DNA of 64,000 nt from Tridacna crocea (Eukaryota; Mollusca; Bivalvia; Cardiida; Cardiidae), in the NCBI GenBank assembly GCA_943736015.1, contig OX031063.1, forward strand, positions 40,130,672 through 40,194,671, in the 5' to 3' direction. The position numbers and the translations under genes are program-made. Shown here piece by piece: positions 31,401 through 42,415 of the stretch; within the stretch, counting starts at the first letter, position 1, and the number at the start of each line of letters is the position of its first letter. The notes beneath the pieces were generated by a model. The model saw nothing but the letters and a program-made list of their open reading frames with translations. It did no database searches and was not told the origin of the DNA.

Positions 31401-31600
31401 CTAACCCTTTACAACGCAATCCCGAATTTTAAATATCAAATAGAAAAGCTTTCTTCTTTTCTTTTGTTAACACTGTGGGAAAGGGAGAAGATTCTGTATG
31501 GTTAGCAGGGCTTTCTTCCTTATCTACACTGTTTTCTACCCTATTGAAGATGGACCTCCCCGTCTGAAATGTTTTCAGTTTGTTCGAGTAAAAAAATAGT
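31401..31600 (+). mobile_element. Family 1 MITE, decayed
   Basis: GCTAACCCTTTACAACGCAA start and CACTGTGGGAAAGGGAGAAG / TTCCTTATCTACACTG arms. An isolated left end (TTAACCCTTTGCCAAACAAT) is seen again at 31744; 31786-32098 is otherwise unannotated. Confidence 0.55.
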
Positions 31601-32367
31601 TTTTATTGTTGGTTGCACATTGTATACATGTACATTTTTTCTTTTTACTTCCGATAATTAGGACGTAAATGAGCCAGGATTAGACTGCGTGGTTTTGTGC
31701 GGTCGGATACTGATCTGCGGTAGCTATGAAGGGTTATTGCTCTTTAACCCTTTGCCAAACAATCCCTGGTCATTGTCTGGAATGTAAATGGCTAGTATAT
31801 TCTTCCTTCGACTCTGTTTTTTTTTTATATGGGTGATGAATAACAAGGGACGATATAAAAGGATATATCTTACAAATTTTTTTTCTTTCTACAGCTTTGT
31901 CGAAATTAAAAAAAAAAACCCTGCCAATATTCTCTGATGCTATAACTTCTTTCCTATAGACAGGTCTAAAATCAGCGAGAAAAATATGTTTCAATAAACG
32001 AATACCCATTACATTTTCGGTGTGCATAGATCAAGATGAACTACACTAAGCTGTTTGTTGGGCTTGATCTATACAGACTGATCATTGTGACCAAATTATA
32101 TACTCAGCCAAAATAAAAAGTACCCATTTTATAATTTCTAATATCTTTTTTATTATCATGTTAACACAAACCTAGCTAATGTAAGATGTACACATAATCG
32201 TTGGTTTATGTGTTCACTGAATTATACCCACAGTGAACCACACGTTCCCATAGAAAAATCATGTAAGTCGTTTTGCATGTGCGCTTCGTGCGGCACATAT
32301 CCATATCACAGAATTTTTCACAAACCGTCACAAATCAATAAAATTGTGTTGAAACAAGTCGAAGAAA

Positions 32368-33404
32368 ATGCCAAGGCTGAATAATGAGGAACGAAACCAA
32401 GCTATTGGGATGCTAAATGCAGGCATGTCAGCAACTGCTGTATCCCAGCACTTTGGTTGTACTTGAAAAATTATCGAGCGTTTACGGAGACGATTCCGTG
32501 TTGCAGGAAACGTTGCTGACCGTCCTCAAAGTGGTAGGCCACATGTGACCACTGCTGCCGATGATCACTATATCGTCTTGCAGCACCTACGTAACAGGCG
32601 TCTTACTGCAGCACCTACGTAACAGGCGTATTACTGCAGCACCTACGTAACAGGCGACAGTACGGTATTCATCCACAGACTGTCCGAAATCGGTTGAGAC
32701 AAAACATTAGCCTATTCGTGCATACCGACCACACTTCGGTCAAATTCTCACCTGACGTCATCGAACTGCAAGGCTGGATTGGTGCCACCGTCACCTGCGC
32801 TTCCGATGTGCTGTATGGGATTTGATTTTGTTTTCCGACGAAACTCGGTTTACCCTTAGCCATGCTGACGGACATGAAAGAGTTTATCACTGTCTGGGAG
32901 AGCATTTTGCCAATGCGTGCGTCATTGAGCGGGACCGTTTCGGAGGTGGTTCAGTCTTAGTTTGGGGTGGGATAATGGGAGGTAACAAGACTCGCTTAAT
33001 CCTTATTAATGGAAACATTAATGCTCAGACTTACATAAATGATGTTCTTGCTGTGGAAGCTCTTCCTTTCATTCATTTACATGGTCCAAATGTCACCTCT
33101 ATGCACGATAATGCCCGTCCACATACAGCCGCAATAATCAGGCAGTTTTTGGCGACAAATAATGTCAATGTCTTGGACTGGCCTGTGAACAGTCCCGACC
33201 TTAACCCCAATGAACATATTTGGGACGAGTTAGGGCGCCGTGTTTGAAGAAATCATGCAATACACACTGTAAATGACATTGCAGCTGTCTTACAAGCTGA
33301 GTGGGCCAGTTTACCTGCGCCGTTTAATACAGCGTTATGTCAACAGCATGCGCCGCCGTATCACAACGTGCATTGCACAAAATGGTGGACACATGGGATA
33401 CTGA
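32368..33404 (+). pseudogene. Tc1-like transposase, inactivated
   Basis: ATG at 32368 begins a helix-turn-helix region (MPRLNNEERNQAIGMLNAGM). A TGA follows within about 32 codons, probably from CGA. A 28 bp triplication at 32581-32657 shifts the frame, another TGA precedes the first catalytic block, and one more sits at 33245 with a later frame change before the final TGA (33402). The open part 32822-33247 keeps the DDE core: FSDETRF (first Asp), HDNARPH (second Asp) and SPDLNPNEHIWDE (Glu), with 34 residues between second Asp and Glu. Catalytic residues survive but the protein cannot be made whole. Confidence 0.93.
32581..32657. repeat. 28 bp tandem triplication in the transposase
   Basis: CAGCACCTACGTAACAGGCG starts at 32581, 32609 and 32637. 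Two extra units add 56 bp and shift the reading frame. Confidence 0.92.
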
Positions 33405-33496
33405 CACATTTCATTGAATCTTCAGTCTCTTTTTGTTGGTTGATACCTCTCAAATCAATTTAAACCAGTCATGTAATGCAGTTGTGTCTTACAAAA

Positions 33497-33725
33497 TTAA
33501 CCCATTACCACTCAATCCCTACTTTTGATGCCCCTGAGAAAGAAGCCTTTTGAAAACACTGTGGGAAAAGGAGAAAATACTGGTAACCAGCATTTTCTCC
33601 TTTTCCCACAGTGCTTTCTACCCTTTCCAGATCAAATTTCTATTTTTCAGTCACCTTTATTTTGTCGTCTGCAAATGCTTTCAATTTAGACCAGTCTAAA
33701 ATTTGCTTGTGTGGTAAAGAGTTAA
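33497..33725 (+). mobile_element. Family 1 MITE inside Tc1 element
   Basis: TTAACCCATTACCACTCAAT to TGTGGTAAAGAGTTAA, with CACTGTGGG/CCCACAGTG arms. It lies downstream of the transposase and before the right terminal repeat. Confidence 0.93.
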
Positions 33726-33872
33726 GTGAGATTTTGGAAATTGACCCCTAGGTGATATCACTCGATTTTTTTCAATGAAAGAACTATCACAGCGAAATAA
33801 TCAGAATTTACACTAATTCTATGTATATAGATAGAAATGAACGATGGGTACTTTTTATTTTGGCTGCGTATA

Positions 33873-34490
33873 TTATTCCACTAAAGTGTGATTTCCGCAA
33901 ATGTAATGTATTGTGTCTTATTTATTCAATGTCTGCTATTGTTACATGTATGCACATGATATTCTTATATTTGTATTAGCTTTGTTATGACAATGAACAT
34001 TGTTCAAGTCATTGGAAACAAACTTCTGTTCTGTTCTATATTTCTTACATCATACATAACACACTTCCTCAGGTTCAGAACTAGCTCTAAGTGCAGTGAA
34101 TAAATCAATTTGATATTTTCAAATAAGAGTGGTGAATGAAATAATCTGACATCTTCAATTTAATTATTATAAAAAAAAAAATATTTTAATTTGACATCTT
34201 CAAACAAACAAAAACATTTTTACATTTAAATTCTAAGGAAGGGAGGCAGAGAGGACACATGGGAGAAAGAGATACAGAGAAAGAGAGAGAGAGAGAGTGA
34301 GAGAGATAAAAGAAAATAATGAGAACAAGAGAGGGTGACCTTAGAATTTATGTGACTTTTGATGTAAACATGACTGTACTGTGTACATGTCGAATAAAGT
34401 GCTTTTATATATTGTAGTGCAACTGATGATCTACTTTGTACAAGTAAAAATAAAATTCTGTTCAGTTCTGTTCTATTTTCTAGGAATATT
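33873..34490. other. Unannotated, GA microsatellite and TTCTG tail
   Basis: It contains a GA-rich tract (34270-34310) and two short (GTTCT)n tracts (about 34028-34044 and 34457-34474), the second next to AATAAAATTCTG. Such tails occur at non-LTR retrotransposon 3' ends, but no coding remnant is visible. Confidence 0.4.
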
Positions 34491-34713
34491 TTAACCCTTT
34501 CCCAAACGACAAACTTTTGGACTAGACCAAATTGAAAGTAGATGACAATTCAACTCTTGCTGAAAAGATGATGTCTGCCTAAGATGGGGTAGAAAACATT
34601 GTGGGAAAAGGAGAAAATGCTGGTTACCAGCATTTTCTCCTTTTCCAACAATGTTTTCAAAAGGCTACTATTCCAGACCCGTAAAAACAAAGGATTGTTT
34701 GGGAAAGGGTTAA
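34491..34713 (-). mobile_element. Family 1 MITE (GGGAAAGGG variant)
   Basis: TTAACCCTTTCCCAAACGAC to TTTGGGAAAGGGTTAA. Short arm CCCGTAAAAACAAAGG as in family 1b, but an AATGCTGG core. Confidence 0.9.
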
Positions 34714-34964
34714 TCACATTTTTTGTCAAGAAACACAATGTCAGATTTATCCAAATTGCAGGAATTTGCAAACATCAAAATAATTGTGGCTAAAAACTTG
34801 AACTTTGTTCTTGAAATGATAGAAATTAGAGTAAAACATTGTGATAAAGATCACCAAGAGTGTAATCTGGTTACCAGCATTTCCTCCTTTTCCTACAATG
34901 CTTTCAAAGGCTTTCTATTTCAGAGTTGTGAAAACAAGAGTTCATTTGGGAAGGAGATAATGGC
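34714..34964 (-). mobile_element. Family 1 MITE, decayed
   Basis: Long arm GTCAGATTTATCCAAATTGC, disrupted first arm, then GGTTACCAGCATTTCC and TTTGGGAAGGAGATAA. Confidence 0.65.
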
Positions 34965-35036
34965 ATTTTCTACCTGTTCCACAATATTTTCAAGTACCAT
35001 CTCCTTTATGGTCCTAAAACATAAGATAATGGAGAT

Positions 35037-35166
35037 TGACCCTTCACTACACAATCCTGAGTATCAATGATCTTAAGCTTGGGTTTTATAAAATATTGTG
35101 GGAAAAAAAAAAACTGGTTACCAGCAAAATTTTTCTTTTCCAATGTTTTCTGCCTTTTCAAAGAGT
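35037..35166 (+). mobile_element. Family 1 MITE, truncated
   Basis: GACCCTTCACTACACAATCC start and a core reduced to AAACTGGTTACCAGC; ends at the next TTAA. Confidence 0.6.
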
Positions 35167-35394
35167 TAACCTATTACCACACAATCCCTACTTTTGACAC
35201 CCATTAGAAAGAAACCTTTAGAAAACATTGTGGCAAAAGGAGAAAATGCTGGTTACCAGCATTTTCTCCTTTTCCCTCAATCTTTTCTACCCTTCACAAA
35301 ACAATTTTCAAATTTTCAGTCACTTTTATTTTGTCGTCTGCAAATGCTTTCGATTTGGACAAGCCTAAAATACTGTTGTTTGGTAATGAGTTAA
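35165..35394 (+). mobile_element. Family 1 MITE, full length
   Basis: TTAACCTATTACCACACAAT to TTTGGTAATGAGTTAA. Confidence 0.92.
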
Positions 35395-35485
35395 ACCGAA
35401 AGATCATCTCTATCTTTCAAGTCTGTGGCTAAATCTGTTTCAAAAAGTAATTTTAAACTTACACCACATATAAAACCTTTTTATT

Positions 35486-35621
35486 TCATGAGCATTTTCT
35501 CGTTTTTCCACAATGTTTTCTCCCCTTTCCAAATCAATAGTCAATTCTTAATTCACATTTACTTTGCAATTGCTTTCAATTTGGAAAAGTCTGAAATTTT
35601 ATTGTTTGGAAAAGAGTTAAG
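35486..35621 (+). mobile_element. Family 1 MITE, right half
   Basis: ATGAGCATTTTCTCG to TTTGGAAAAGAGTTAA. Confidence 0.7.
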
Positions 35622-35649
35622 CTCTTTTTTTCTATTTCCTTCATTAACT

Positions 35650-35885
35650 ATTTACCCATGACCACAAAATCCCTACTTTTGACACCCCTGAGAAAGAAGC
35701 CTTTAGAAAACACTGTGGGAAAAGGAGAATATGCTGGTAACCAGCATTTTCTCCTTTTCCCACAATGTTTCCTACCCTTCACAAAACGAATTACAAATTT
35801 TCAGTCACTTTCTCACTTTCGTCATCTGCAAAATATGCTTTCAATTTGGACCAGTCTAAAATATTGTCGTTTGGTAGTGGGTTAA
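35650..35885 (+). mobile_element. Family 1 MITE, full length
   Basis: TATTTACCCATGACCACAAA to TTTGGTAGTGGGTTAA. Confidence 0.88.
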
Positions 35886-36099
35886 AACATAATCCTGAGT
35901 TTTACCAACCTTGAGGAAGAAGGCTTTTGAAACCATTTTGGAAAAGGAGAAAATGTTGGTAACCAGCATTTTCTCCTTTTTTCACAATGTTTTCTAGCCT
36001 TTCCATGACAAATTCTACCATTTCAGCAATAATTGGTAGGCTGTTTGTATGTCCTTGATTTGGACAAGTCTAACATTTGTCTTCTGGTTAAAGGGTTAA
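35882..36099 (+). mobile_element. Family 1 MITE sharing TTAA
   Basis: Starts at the preceding TTAA but lacks the CCCTTTACC end; core GAAAATGTTGGTAACCAGCA; ends TTAAAGGGTTAA. Confidence 0.82.
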
Positions 36100-36170
36100 A
36101 ACAAAAGTCTTGATAATGAAAACCGTCGTGTTGGATGCACATTTTGTGTTTCCAAAAGATTTGAAATAGC

Positions 36171-36399
36171 TTAACCCATTACCACTCAATCCCTACTTTT
36201 GACGCCTCCGAGAAAGAAACCTTCAGAAAACATAGTGGGAAAAGGAGAAAATGCTGGTAACCAGCATTTTCTCCTTTTCCCACAATGCTTTCTACCCTTC
36301 ACAAAACAAATTTCAAATTTTCATTTACTTTTATTTTGTCGTCTGCAAATGCTTTGAATCTGGACCAGTCTAAAATTTTGTCGTTTGGTAATGAGTTAA
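36171..36399 (+). mobile_element. Family 1 MITE, full length
   Basis: TTAACCCATTACCACTCAAT to TTTGGTAATGAGTTAA. Confidence 0.92.
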
Positions 36400-36518
36400 A
36401 AATGTAAAAAATTTGCAGGATAATATAAATGGACAATAGACATTAATTTTTTTCTTCCATTCATTGTATGTTGAAAAAGAGAAAGAATCATGAACTGCCA
36501 TTACATACAAGTTTTGCC

Positions 36519-36745
36519 TAAACCCCTTGCCGCTCAATTGGCGACTTTTATTGAACATGGGAAAGATGGCTTTTGAAAACTGTGGGAAAAGGAGAAAATT
36601 CTGATATTCAGCTTTTTCTCCTTTCCCCACAATGTCTTCTACTCTATAGCAGTTAAACTGCACCATCGAGCCACACTGAACTTGTCATCTGCAAATGCTT
36701 TCATTTTGGACAAGTCTATAATTTTGTGGGGTTTGGTAAAGGGTT
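36519..36745 (+). mobile_element. Family 1 MITE
   Basis: CTAAACCCCTTGCCGCTCAA to TTTGGTAAAGGGTTT; core eroded (AATTCTGATATTCAGC). Confidence 0.78.
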
Positions 36746-36801
36746 TCAGAAATTGAATCTCCTTATAAAAAAAGCAATAGAAGGAGAAGTTCAAGAAAAA
36801 G

Positions 36802-36992
36802 CGTGTTACTAAACAACAAAATTTTAGACTCCCAAAATAGTAGACATTCACAGAGCAAAAAATCAAAATACGGCTCAATTTATGGTATTTGTTTTTGTCC
36901 TTATAACTAAATGTTTTCAAAATCTTTCCCCACTATGTTTTCAAAAACTTTTCCTCAAAGTAGTTAAAAACCCATCATAGGCTGATAAAAGG
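36802..36992 (-). mobile_element. Family 1 MITE without first arm
   Basis: TTACTAAACAACAAAATTTT start, long arm, then duplicated ATGTTTTCAAAA segments. Another long-arm remnant follows at 36993-37095; 37096-37427 is unannotated. Confidence 0.5.
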
Positions 36993-37427
36993 TCACATTT
37001 TACCAAACTACAAAGTTCCAGACTTGTCCAATTTGAACACAAGTGCAGACAACAATGTAAATGTGACTTATCAACTGATATTTTCCTATTATACAGAAAG
37101 AAACCATTATCTCCCGCTAGAATATACTCATCTATCTAATTTGGGCATCCTGGGTATAGACCGTAACCACTTTCCTACGCAAAACCCATTACTTTGAATT
37201 TCAAATTAAAATAAACGTTTATTCAATAAATCACTACCTCGTGCAATTCACTCAGCCATGATCAGCAGTTTTGAGAAATCTGGAGCTAAAGCAGGTCTCA
37301 TTTCTCCTCAAATGTATTGATAAAAGCTGTTTTCTATATTGCTACATTATAGAGCGTAATATTACAGTCTTCCCATTTTCGGTCATGTAAGACAATCGAA
37401 CCTTCGAAGAATACGACATGCGCAGAC

Positions 37428-37566
37428 AACGGGAGAGAAACCATTGTGGGGGAAAAAGAGAAAGGCTGGTTACCAGTTATCACCATTTCTCTTTTTCCCC
37501 CACAATGTTTCCAAAAGCCTTCATGCTAAAGACTGTTAAAACCCTGGAAGTTGTGGTAAACTGTTA
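37428..37566 (-). mobile_element. Family 1 MITE, partial, covarying arms
   Basis: Arms GTGGGGGAAAAAGAGAAA and TTTCTCTTTTTCCCCCAC carry the same extra G/C and altered A-run in both arms. Ends TGTGGTAAACTGTTAA. Confidence 0.75.
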
Positions 37567-37788
37567 ATCCTTTACCAAACAAGAAAATTTTAGACTGGTC
37601 CAAATTGAAAGCACTTGTAGATGACAAACGTAATTAAAAAATTAAAATTTGTTTCTAGCAGGATGGAAAACATTGTGGGAATAGGAGAAAATGCTGGTTA
37701 CCAGCATTTTCTCTTTTTCCCACCATGTTTTCAAAAGTCTTTAATCTCAGGGTCGTTAAAACCAGTGATTGTTTGTTAAAGTGTTTAA
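37564..37788 (-). mobile_element. Family 1 MITE sharing TTAA
   Basis: TTAATCCTTTACCAAACAAG to TTTGTTAAAGTGTTTAA. Confidence 0.87.
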
Positions 37789-37899
37789 ATGATTATGGAA
37801 GTTATAGATTGACAAACCCGCAAGTTACAATATCAGGATACACTCTAGTCACCTACTGTTTCAAAACTCATCCATAACCCATTGAAAATCAAGTGCTTC

Positions 37900-38274
37900 T
37901 TAACTCATTACCAAACAATCCCTAGTTTTTTAACCCATTACCAAACGACAATAATTTAGACTGGTCCAAATTGAAAGCATTTGTAGACAACACAATAAAA
38001 GTGACTGAAAATTTGAAATTTGTTTTGTGAAGGGTAGAAAACATTGTGGGAAAAGGAGAAAATGCTGGTTACCAGCATTTTCTCCTTTTCCCACAATGTT
38101 TTCTAAAGGCGCCTTTCTCAGGGGCGTCAAAAGTAGAGATTGTGTGGTAATGGGTTAACAATCCTAGAGAAAGAAGCCTCTTGAAATCATTGTAGGAAAA
38201 GGAGAAAATGCTGGTAACCAATGAAAGGTTTTTCAAAGGCTTCGATCTCAGGAGATTGTTTGGTAAATGGTTAA
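37900..38274. mobile_element. Family 1 MITE hosting a nested copy
   Basis: TTAACTCATTACCAAACAAT begins it. After CCTAGTTTT a second full copy (37930-38158) intervenes. The host resumes CAATCCTAGAGAAAGAAGCC and ends TTTGGTAAATGGTTAA. Consensus copies have a TTAA at exactly this point in the short arm. Confidence 0.88.
37930..38158 (-). mobile_element. Family 1 MITE nested at an internal TTAA
   Basis: TTAACCCATTACCAAACGAC to GTGTGGTAATGGGTTAA. Removing it with one TTAA restores a collinear host copy, which demonstrates a TTAA target duplication. Confidence 0.94.
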
Positions 38275-38499
38275 CCCCTTGCTAAACAATTTCATGTTTT
38301 AAAGACCCTGACAAAGAGACCTTTAAAAAGCACTGTGGTAAAAGGAGAAAATGTGGGAACCAGCATTTTCTACTTTTCCCGCATTATTTACAATCTCAGT
38401 AAGAAAACTTAACTTCATATGTATACCACTTTCAAACTTTTATCTAAAGAAGCTTTCAAGTTGGAAAGGTCCAAATTTGTTGTCTGGTAAAGGGTTTAA
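38271..38499 (+). mobile_element. Family 1 MITE sharing TTAA
   Basis: TTAACCCCTTGCTAAACAAT to TCTGGTAAAGGGTTTAA. Confidence 0.85.
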
Positions 38500-38670
38500 A
38501 GACCCCCGGGAAGAAGGCTTTTGAAAGCACTGTTGTAATCAGGATTTTCGCCCTTGATTTTTTTCACACTCTTGATGAAAAATCCCCTCGTGTTAACCAT
38601 GTTCAATTTGTTTCAAGCAAATGTTTCCATTTTTAAAAAGCCAACAATTTGGCTTCTTGTAAAGAATTAA
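38500..38670 (+). mobile_element. Family 1 MITE, decayed
   Basis: Short arm AAGAAGGCTTTTGAAAGCAC, no clear palindrome, long-arm trace to CTTGTAAAGAATTAA. Confidence 0.55.
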
Positions 38671-39252
38671 AGATGGAAAAATAATGTCCACCTCATTTAT
38701 GTTGTTGCTTCTAGAGTTTTATCTTTACTTGTGACAAAATAATAGCCATAACTACTGATAACAAGTCCATCAAATTCGACATAAATTATTTTGTGGATAT
38801 ACATTGTATTTAATATGCATGTTGTAAAATGTGAAAATTAGCAATGACAGATATTTTGAGTACAAAAATGTATGCAAATTCAAGACACTTGCTATTTGTT
38901 GATACATTGGTTGTAAAATAAGCAAATAGAAAAGTTTTGCAAATTTTTCAAAATTGCCAGATTGCAGAAATTCCCAAAATATACAGTAATCACCTTCTGT
39001 AGATGACATTTCCATCATGCTCTGCACAACTTTTTACAACCATTGCACTAATAGGGGAAGATTACTTAATTAAAAAAAAGTATTTCTTAATCTGTGTGGC
39101 CCCAGTAGCCTCTAAACTCTTTTCCCTTCCTCTGACCGATTATAGCTTTTTTGGTATAATAGAAACATATTCAACCTGAATAAGACAGAAGTTATAAAAA
39201 ACTTATTCTTGATATACACACAACATACATAATAACTTTCAAACACACTTAC

Positions 39253-39543
39253 TTTGAAATTTACCAGGTTCAATATCCTTATTAGTAAACCCTGTTGCAG
39301 TTTCTAATCCACGATCAGTCATCACATCCAGAAGTTCTTCATCGCTACTCTGTCTTCGTCGACCCATAGTGCCCCCATTGGCACCTCTGGAGTTGAACAC
39401 AACCTCGGAGTGATCCGTATCCATGCTTGACCTGTAGTCGATGAGGAGGGAGTCTGTTTCTGTGCAGGACTCTGTATCTGACATGTTGAGAGTTAAGTGT
39501 TCATAGCCTCAATCAAAATTCAACATACATAGATGGCAAATAT
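39253..39543 (-). CDS. 5' coding exon, unknown protein
   Basis: On the minus strand a strong acceptor (CTTATTTTTTCAG) ends just above 39543, and a donor (CAAA|GTAAGT) follows 39253. The exon has 59 bases of 5' untranslated sequence, then ATG at 39484 and 77 codons plus one base. The product begins MSDTESCTETDSLLIDYRSS, is acidic and Ser/Thr-rich, and includes GRRRQSSDEELLDVM, a likely disordered, phosphorylatable leader. A 28 bp microexon candidate at 38994-39021 (GTGCAG|AGC...GAAG|GTGATT) would continue the phase but has a poor pyrimidine tract. Other exons are not seen. Protein family not recognised. Confidence 0.6.
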
Positions 39544-39740
39544 CTGAAAAAATAAGAACATAGAAAAGCATCTGATTAGTTTTGTAAGCCTTTCAATATT
39601 TACCAAACATGAGTTTTAATCACCCAGAAGAAAGGAGCTTTTGAAAACCTAAATGGGAAAAAGAGACAATACTAGTTACCAGGAATGTTTTCTACCTTTT
39701 CAAGAATGAATTTCATCATTGAAGCTCCTTCCAATATATC

Positions 39741-39814
39741 GTCAGTTTACTTCAAAAACCTTGTAACTACAGCTTGAAAGAAGCTGTAGTTACGAGGTTT
39801 TTGAAGTCAACCGA
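39741..39814. repeat. 74 bp hairpin in a decayed MITE
   Basis: ACTTCAAAAACCTTGTAACT and its inverse (one mismatch) around a GAAAG loop, with outer GTCAGTT/AACCGAC. It interrupts an eroded family 1 copy (about 39600-39900). Confidence 0.75.
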
Positions 39815-40147
39815 CAATAAATGTATAATGTATAATCTACAAACACTTCCAATTTTCACAGTCCTGTCTTATTGTAGAGGTTAACTGAAAATAGAATTTC
39901 AGACTTGTCTATCCTCAAAAGGTTTGTAGGCAGCATATTCAATGTCTAAAATGAAGGAATCTGATTGAGTTGAAAAAAATGATGGAAAAGAAGACACAAG
40001 CACCGCATTCTTGCAACACTTTTTCTGTGAAAAGTCTAAGTCATAAAAAAAAGGGCATAACTACCAGTATGCCATAAAGGCATATGGGTTCCTTACATGC
40101 TAAAAATTCAAGTGGCATTGGCTAGATATTTGAATTTTTATGGTAAC

Positions 40148-40310
40148 TGTCTAACTCTTTACTAAACAAAAATATAGTTTTATCAAACTCGTAGAAAGTG
40201 CAGACAACAAATTAAATGTACTGGTAGACTGATAAGTTGACTGTCTTAGAAAGTGTGAAAGCTTTGGCTATAAAGGGAAAAAAATACTGGTGATACATTT
40301 TATTCCTTTA
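40148..40310 (-). mobile_element. Family 1 MITE, decayed
   Basis: CTAACTCTTTACTAAACAAA start and GTGCAGACAACAAATTAAA trace. 40311-40842 is AT-rich without recognisable features. Confidence 0.5.
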
Positions 40311-40842
40311 TCCACAAAAAAGCACAAACTAGCTTAAACTTTTTTATTACCCAGTTACACTGAAATAAAGTAACTGTTGTCCCCATAGGTGGATGACAAA
40401 TCAGGGGAGATAACACATCAGTCATCCAAAAGATACCAGAGTGATATTTCTTGAATAGCATACATGTAACAAGCAATCATTTAGTACCATATAATAAGCA
40501 AGAAATCAATCAAATCAATATGCATTTCTTCTCATAAGATCAACTAGAAAAAAAAATCAACCGACAATACCGACTGATATTACAGTCACTATTCTTTTTT
40601 AACAATAAAACTTTGAATTTAACCATGAAAGTCACAACCATGCAGACAAATGTCAAGTTACTGAAATAAATATAAGAAAATGTTTTACATAAAAAATCAA
40701 ATTTTGCAAAAAAAAAAATTATACATATAATCATTCTAACACAAAAACCATAGTACAAATTCAAAAAATTGTGCACAATCACTAAAATTGCACAAAATCA
40801 TACAACAAATATTAAGAAACATTTTCAAAAAAAGAATTCTCA

Positions 40843-41065
40843 TTAAACCTTTACCAAATGAAAAAATTCAAAACTTAGTCTGCTGACAACAAACAACAAG
40901 AGATTCAAAAGATAGAACTTTCTTTCAAAAGTTACAAAATAAAGCGAAGGAAAAGAGAAAGTGCTTGTTACTACTAGTTACTAGCATTTTTTGTCTTTTT
41001 CCCACAATGTTTTCAAAGGTTTCACCTGAGTTGCTGAAATATGGAATTGAATGGTCAAGAATTAA
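40843..41065 (-). mobile_element. Family 1 MITE, diverged
   Basis: TTAAACCTTTACCAAATGAA to GAATGGTCAAGAATTAA; core GCTTGTTACTACTAGTTACT. Confidence 0.7.
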
Positions 41066-41205
41066 GCATGCAAACTGCATTAAGTACACATGGTACATGA
41101 AATGGTATTCCCAGAGAAAACAAGCATAGTACAATGTATTCTGTGGAAAGTCAGCACCTTCTAATCTTACCAAAGAATCACAAGTATGAACATCATTTAA
41201 GAAAA

Positions 41206-41411
41206 AAACTTTTTAAAAAAGTTGTCAAAGGAGGGGAAAATGTTGGTAACAGTTCAGATATGGCCCAAATGACAGAATTTGTTTCCAATAGGGTAGCAAA
41301 CATAATATGAAAAGGGGAAAATGCTGATTACCAGCATTTTCCCCTCTTCCCACTATGTTTTCTAGAAACTGGATTGTGTGGTACAAACTGGTTTGTGTGG
41401 TACAAAGTTAA
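41206..41411 (-). mobile_element. Family 1 MITE, diverged, covarying arms
   Basis: AAAAGGGGAAAATGCTGATT is matched by AGCATTTTCCCCTCTTCCC. The end is duplicated (GTGTGGTACAAACTGGTTTG). Confidence 0.65.
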
Positions 41412-41490
41412 CACATGTTGAGTTAACATGGGTCTAACTGTAAATGTAAAGTTGACATGCTCTAAATTTTGTCCCTGACACTACCATAGT

Positions 41491-41719
41491 TTAACCCTTT
41501 ACCACATGACAAGGCTTTAGACCTGTTCAAATTGAAAGCATTTGCTGATAACAGTTTCAATGATGCTCATATGAAATGATCTTTCTTTGAAATGGAAGAA
41601 AATATTGTGGGAAAAGGAGAAAATGCTGGTAACCAGCATTTTCTACATTTCCCACAATGTTTTCAAAAACTTTCTCTTTCAGGGGTGTTAAAAGCCGTCT
41701 TTGTGTGGTAAAAGGTTAA
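41491..41719 (-). mobile_element. Family 1 MITE, full length
   Basis: TTAACCCTTTACCACATGAC to GTGTGGTAAAAGGTTAA. Confidence 0.9.
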
Positions 41720-42169
41720 GCTCAGAACCCCTACAAAATATTTATCTAACATGTCAAATACCATCCTTGGAACCCAGGTTTAAGCATTACGTTACTCTCC
41801 ATGCATTAGCCCTAGGAAAATTTACAAGCAAATCTTCATTTCCTATGAATATTCATGTGGTCGGAAAGTACCAAAATAGCCAATCGAACGATCGATAAAA
41901 TATTCACTCTCTCTTGTAGCGAGGGCAATTTCATTTAGTTAGTTACTAAAAATAGAAATGACAGTATATTTGTGATAAAAATAGTTTGAATTTTCTCAAA
42001 GAAAAACTGAGATTACCAATCAAAATGCTTCATGAATAATTCATGAGAACGAGAAAACACCAGCGAAATAACCCAGGGTCGATTACAGTATGAATTGAAA
42101 CTGGGTCAACGCGGATGGTCAAATATGATATACATGAACATGTACTAGGGAAAAAATACAAGGTCATAA
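41720..42169. other. Unannotated sequence
   Basis: No supported exon or repeat. Confidence 0.35.
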
Positions 42170-42376
42170 TTAAACTCTTTACCAAACGACAAAATTTTTA
42201 AAAAGTTGGTGCACATGACAAATTAAGTGTGGCTCAAACAATTGAATTTGTTTCTGAAAAATAGAGGAAAAAGGAGAAAATGCTGGCTCCTAGCATTTTC
42301 TTCTTTTCCCACACTGTTTTCAGAAGATTTCATCCTCAGGGTACTTAACATGAGGATTTTTCGGTAAAGGGTTCAA
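42170..42376 (-). mobile_element. Family 1 MITE
   Basis: TTAAACTCTTTACCAAACGA to CGGTAAAGGGTTCAA; core GAAAATGCTGGCTCCTAGCA. Confidence 0.8.
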
Positions 42377-42415
42377 CAAGTTCCAGATAGGGATGGTTGA
42401 TGTAGCCGTCATTAC

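Larger units (their letters stand above)
32101..33870 (+). mobile_element. Tc1/mariner element, decayed
   Basis: Terminal inverted repeats of 27 bp (26 matching) with core CAGCCAAAATAAAAAGTACC at 32101-32127 and 33844-33870, flanked by TA on both sides. It encodes a broken DD34E transposase. A 225 bp TTAA MITE (33497-33725) sits near its 3' end; without it the element is about 1.54 kb, normal for Tc1-like elements. Confidence 0.93.

Noticed and set aside
32101..33870. A functional Tc1 transposase
   Set aside because: Several stops, a frame-shifting triplication and an inserted MITE rule out an intact product.
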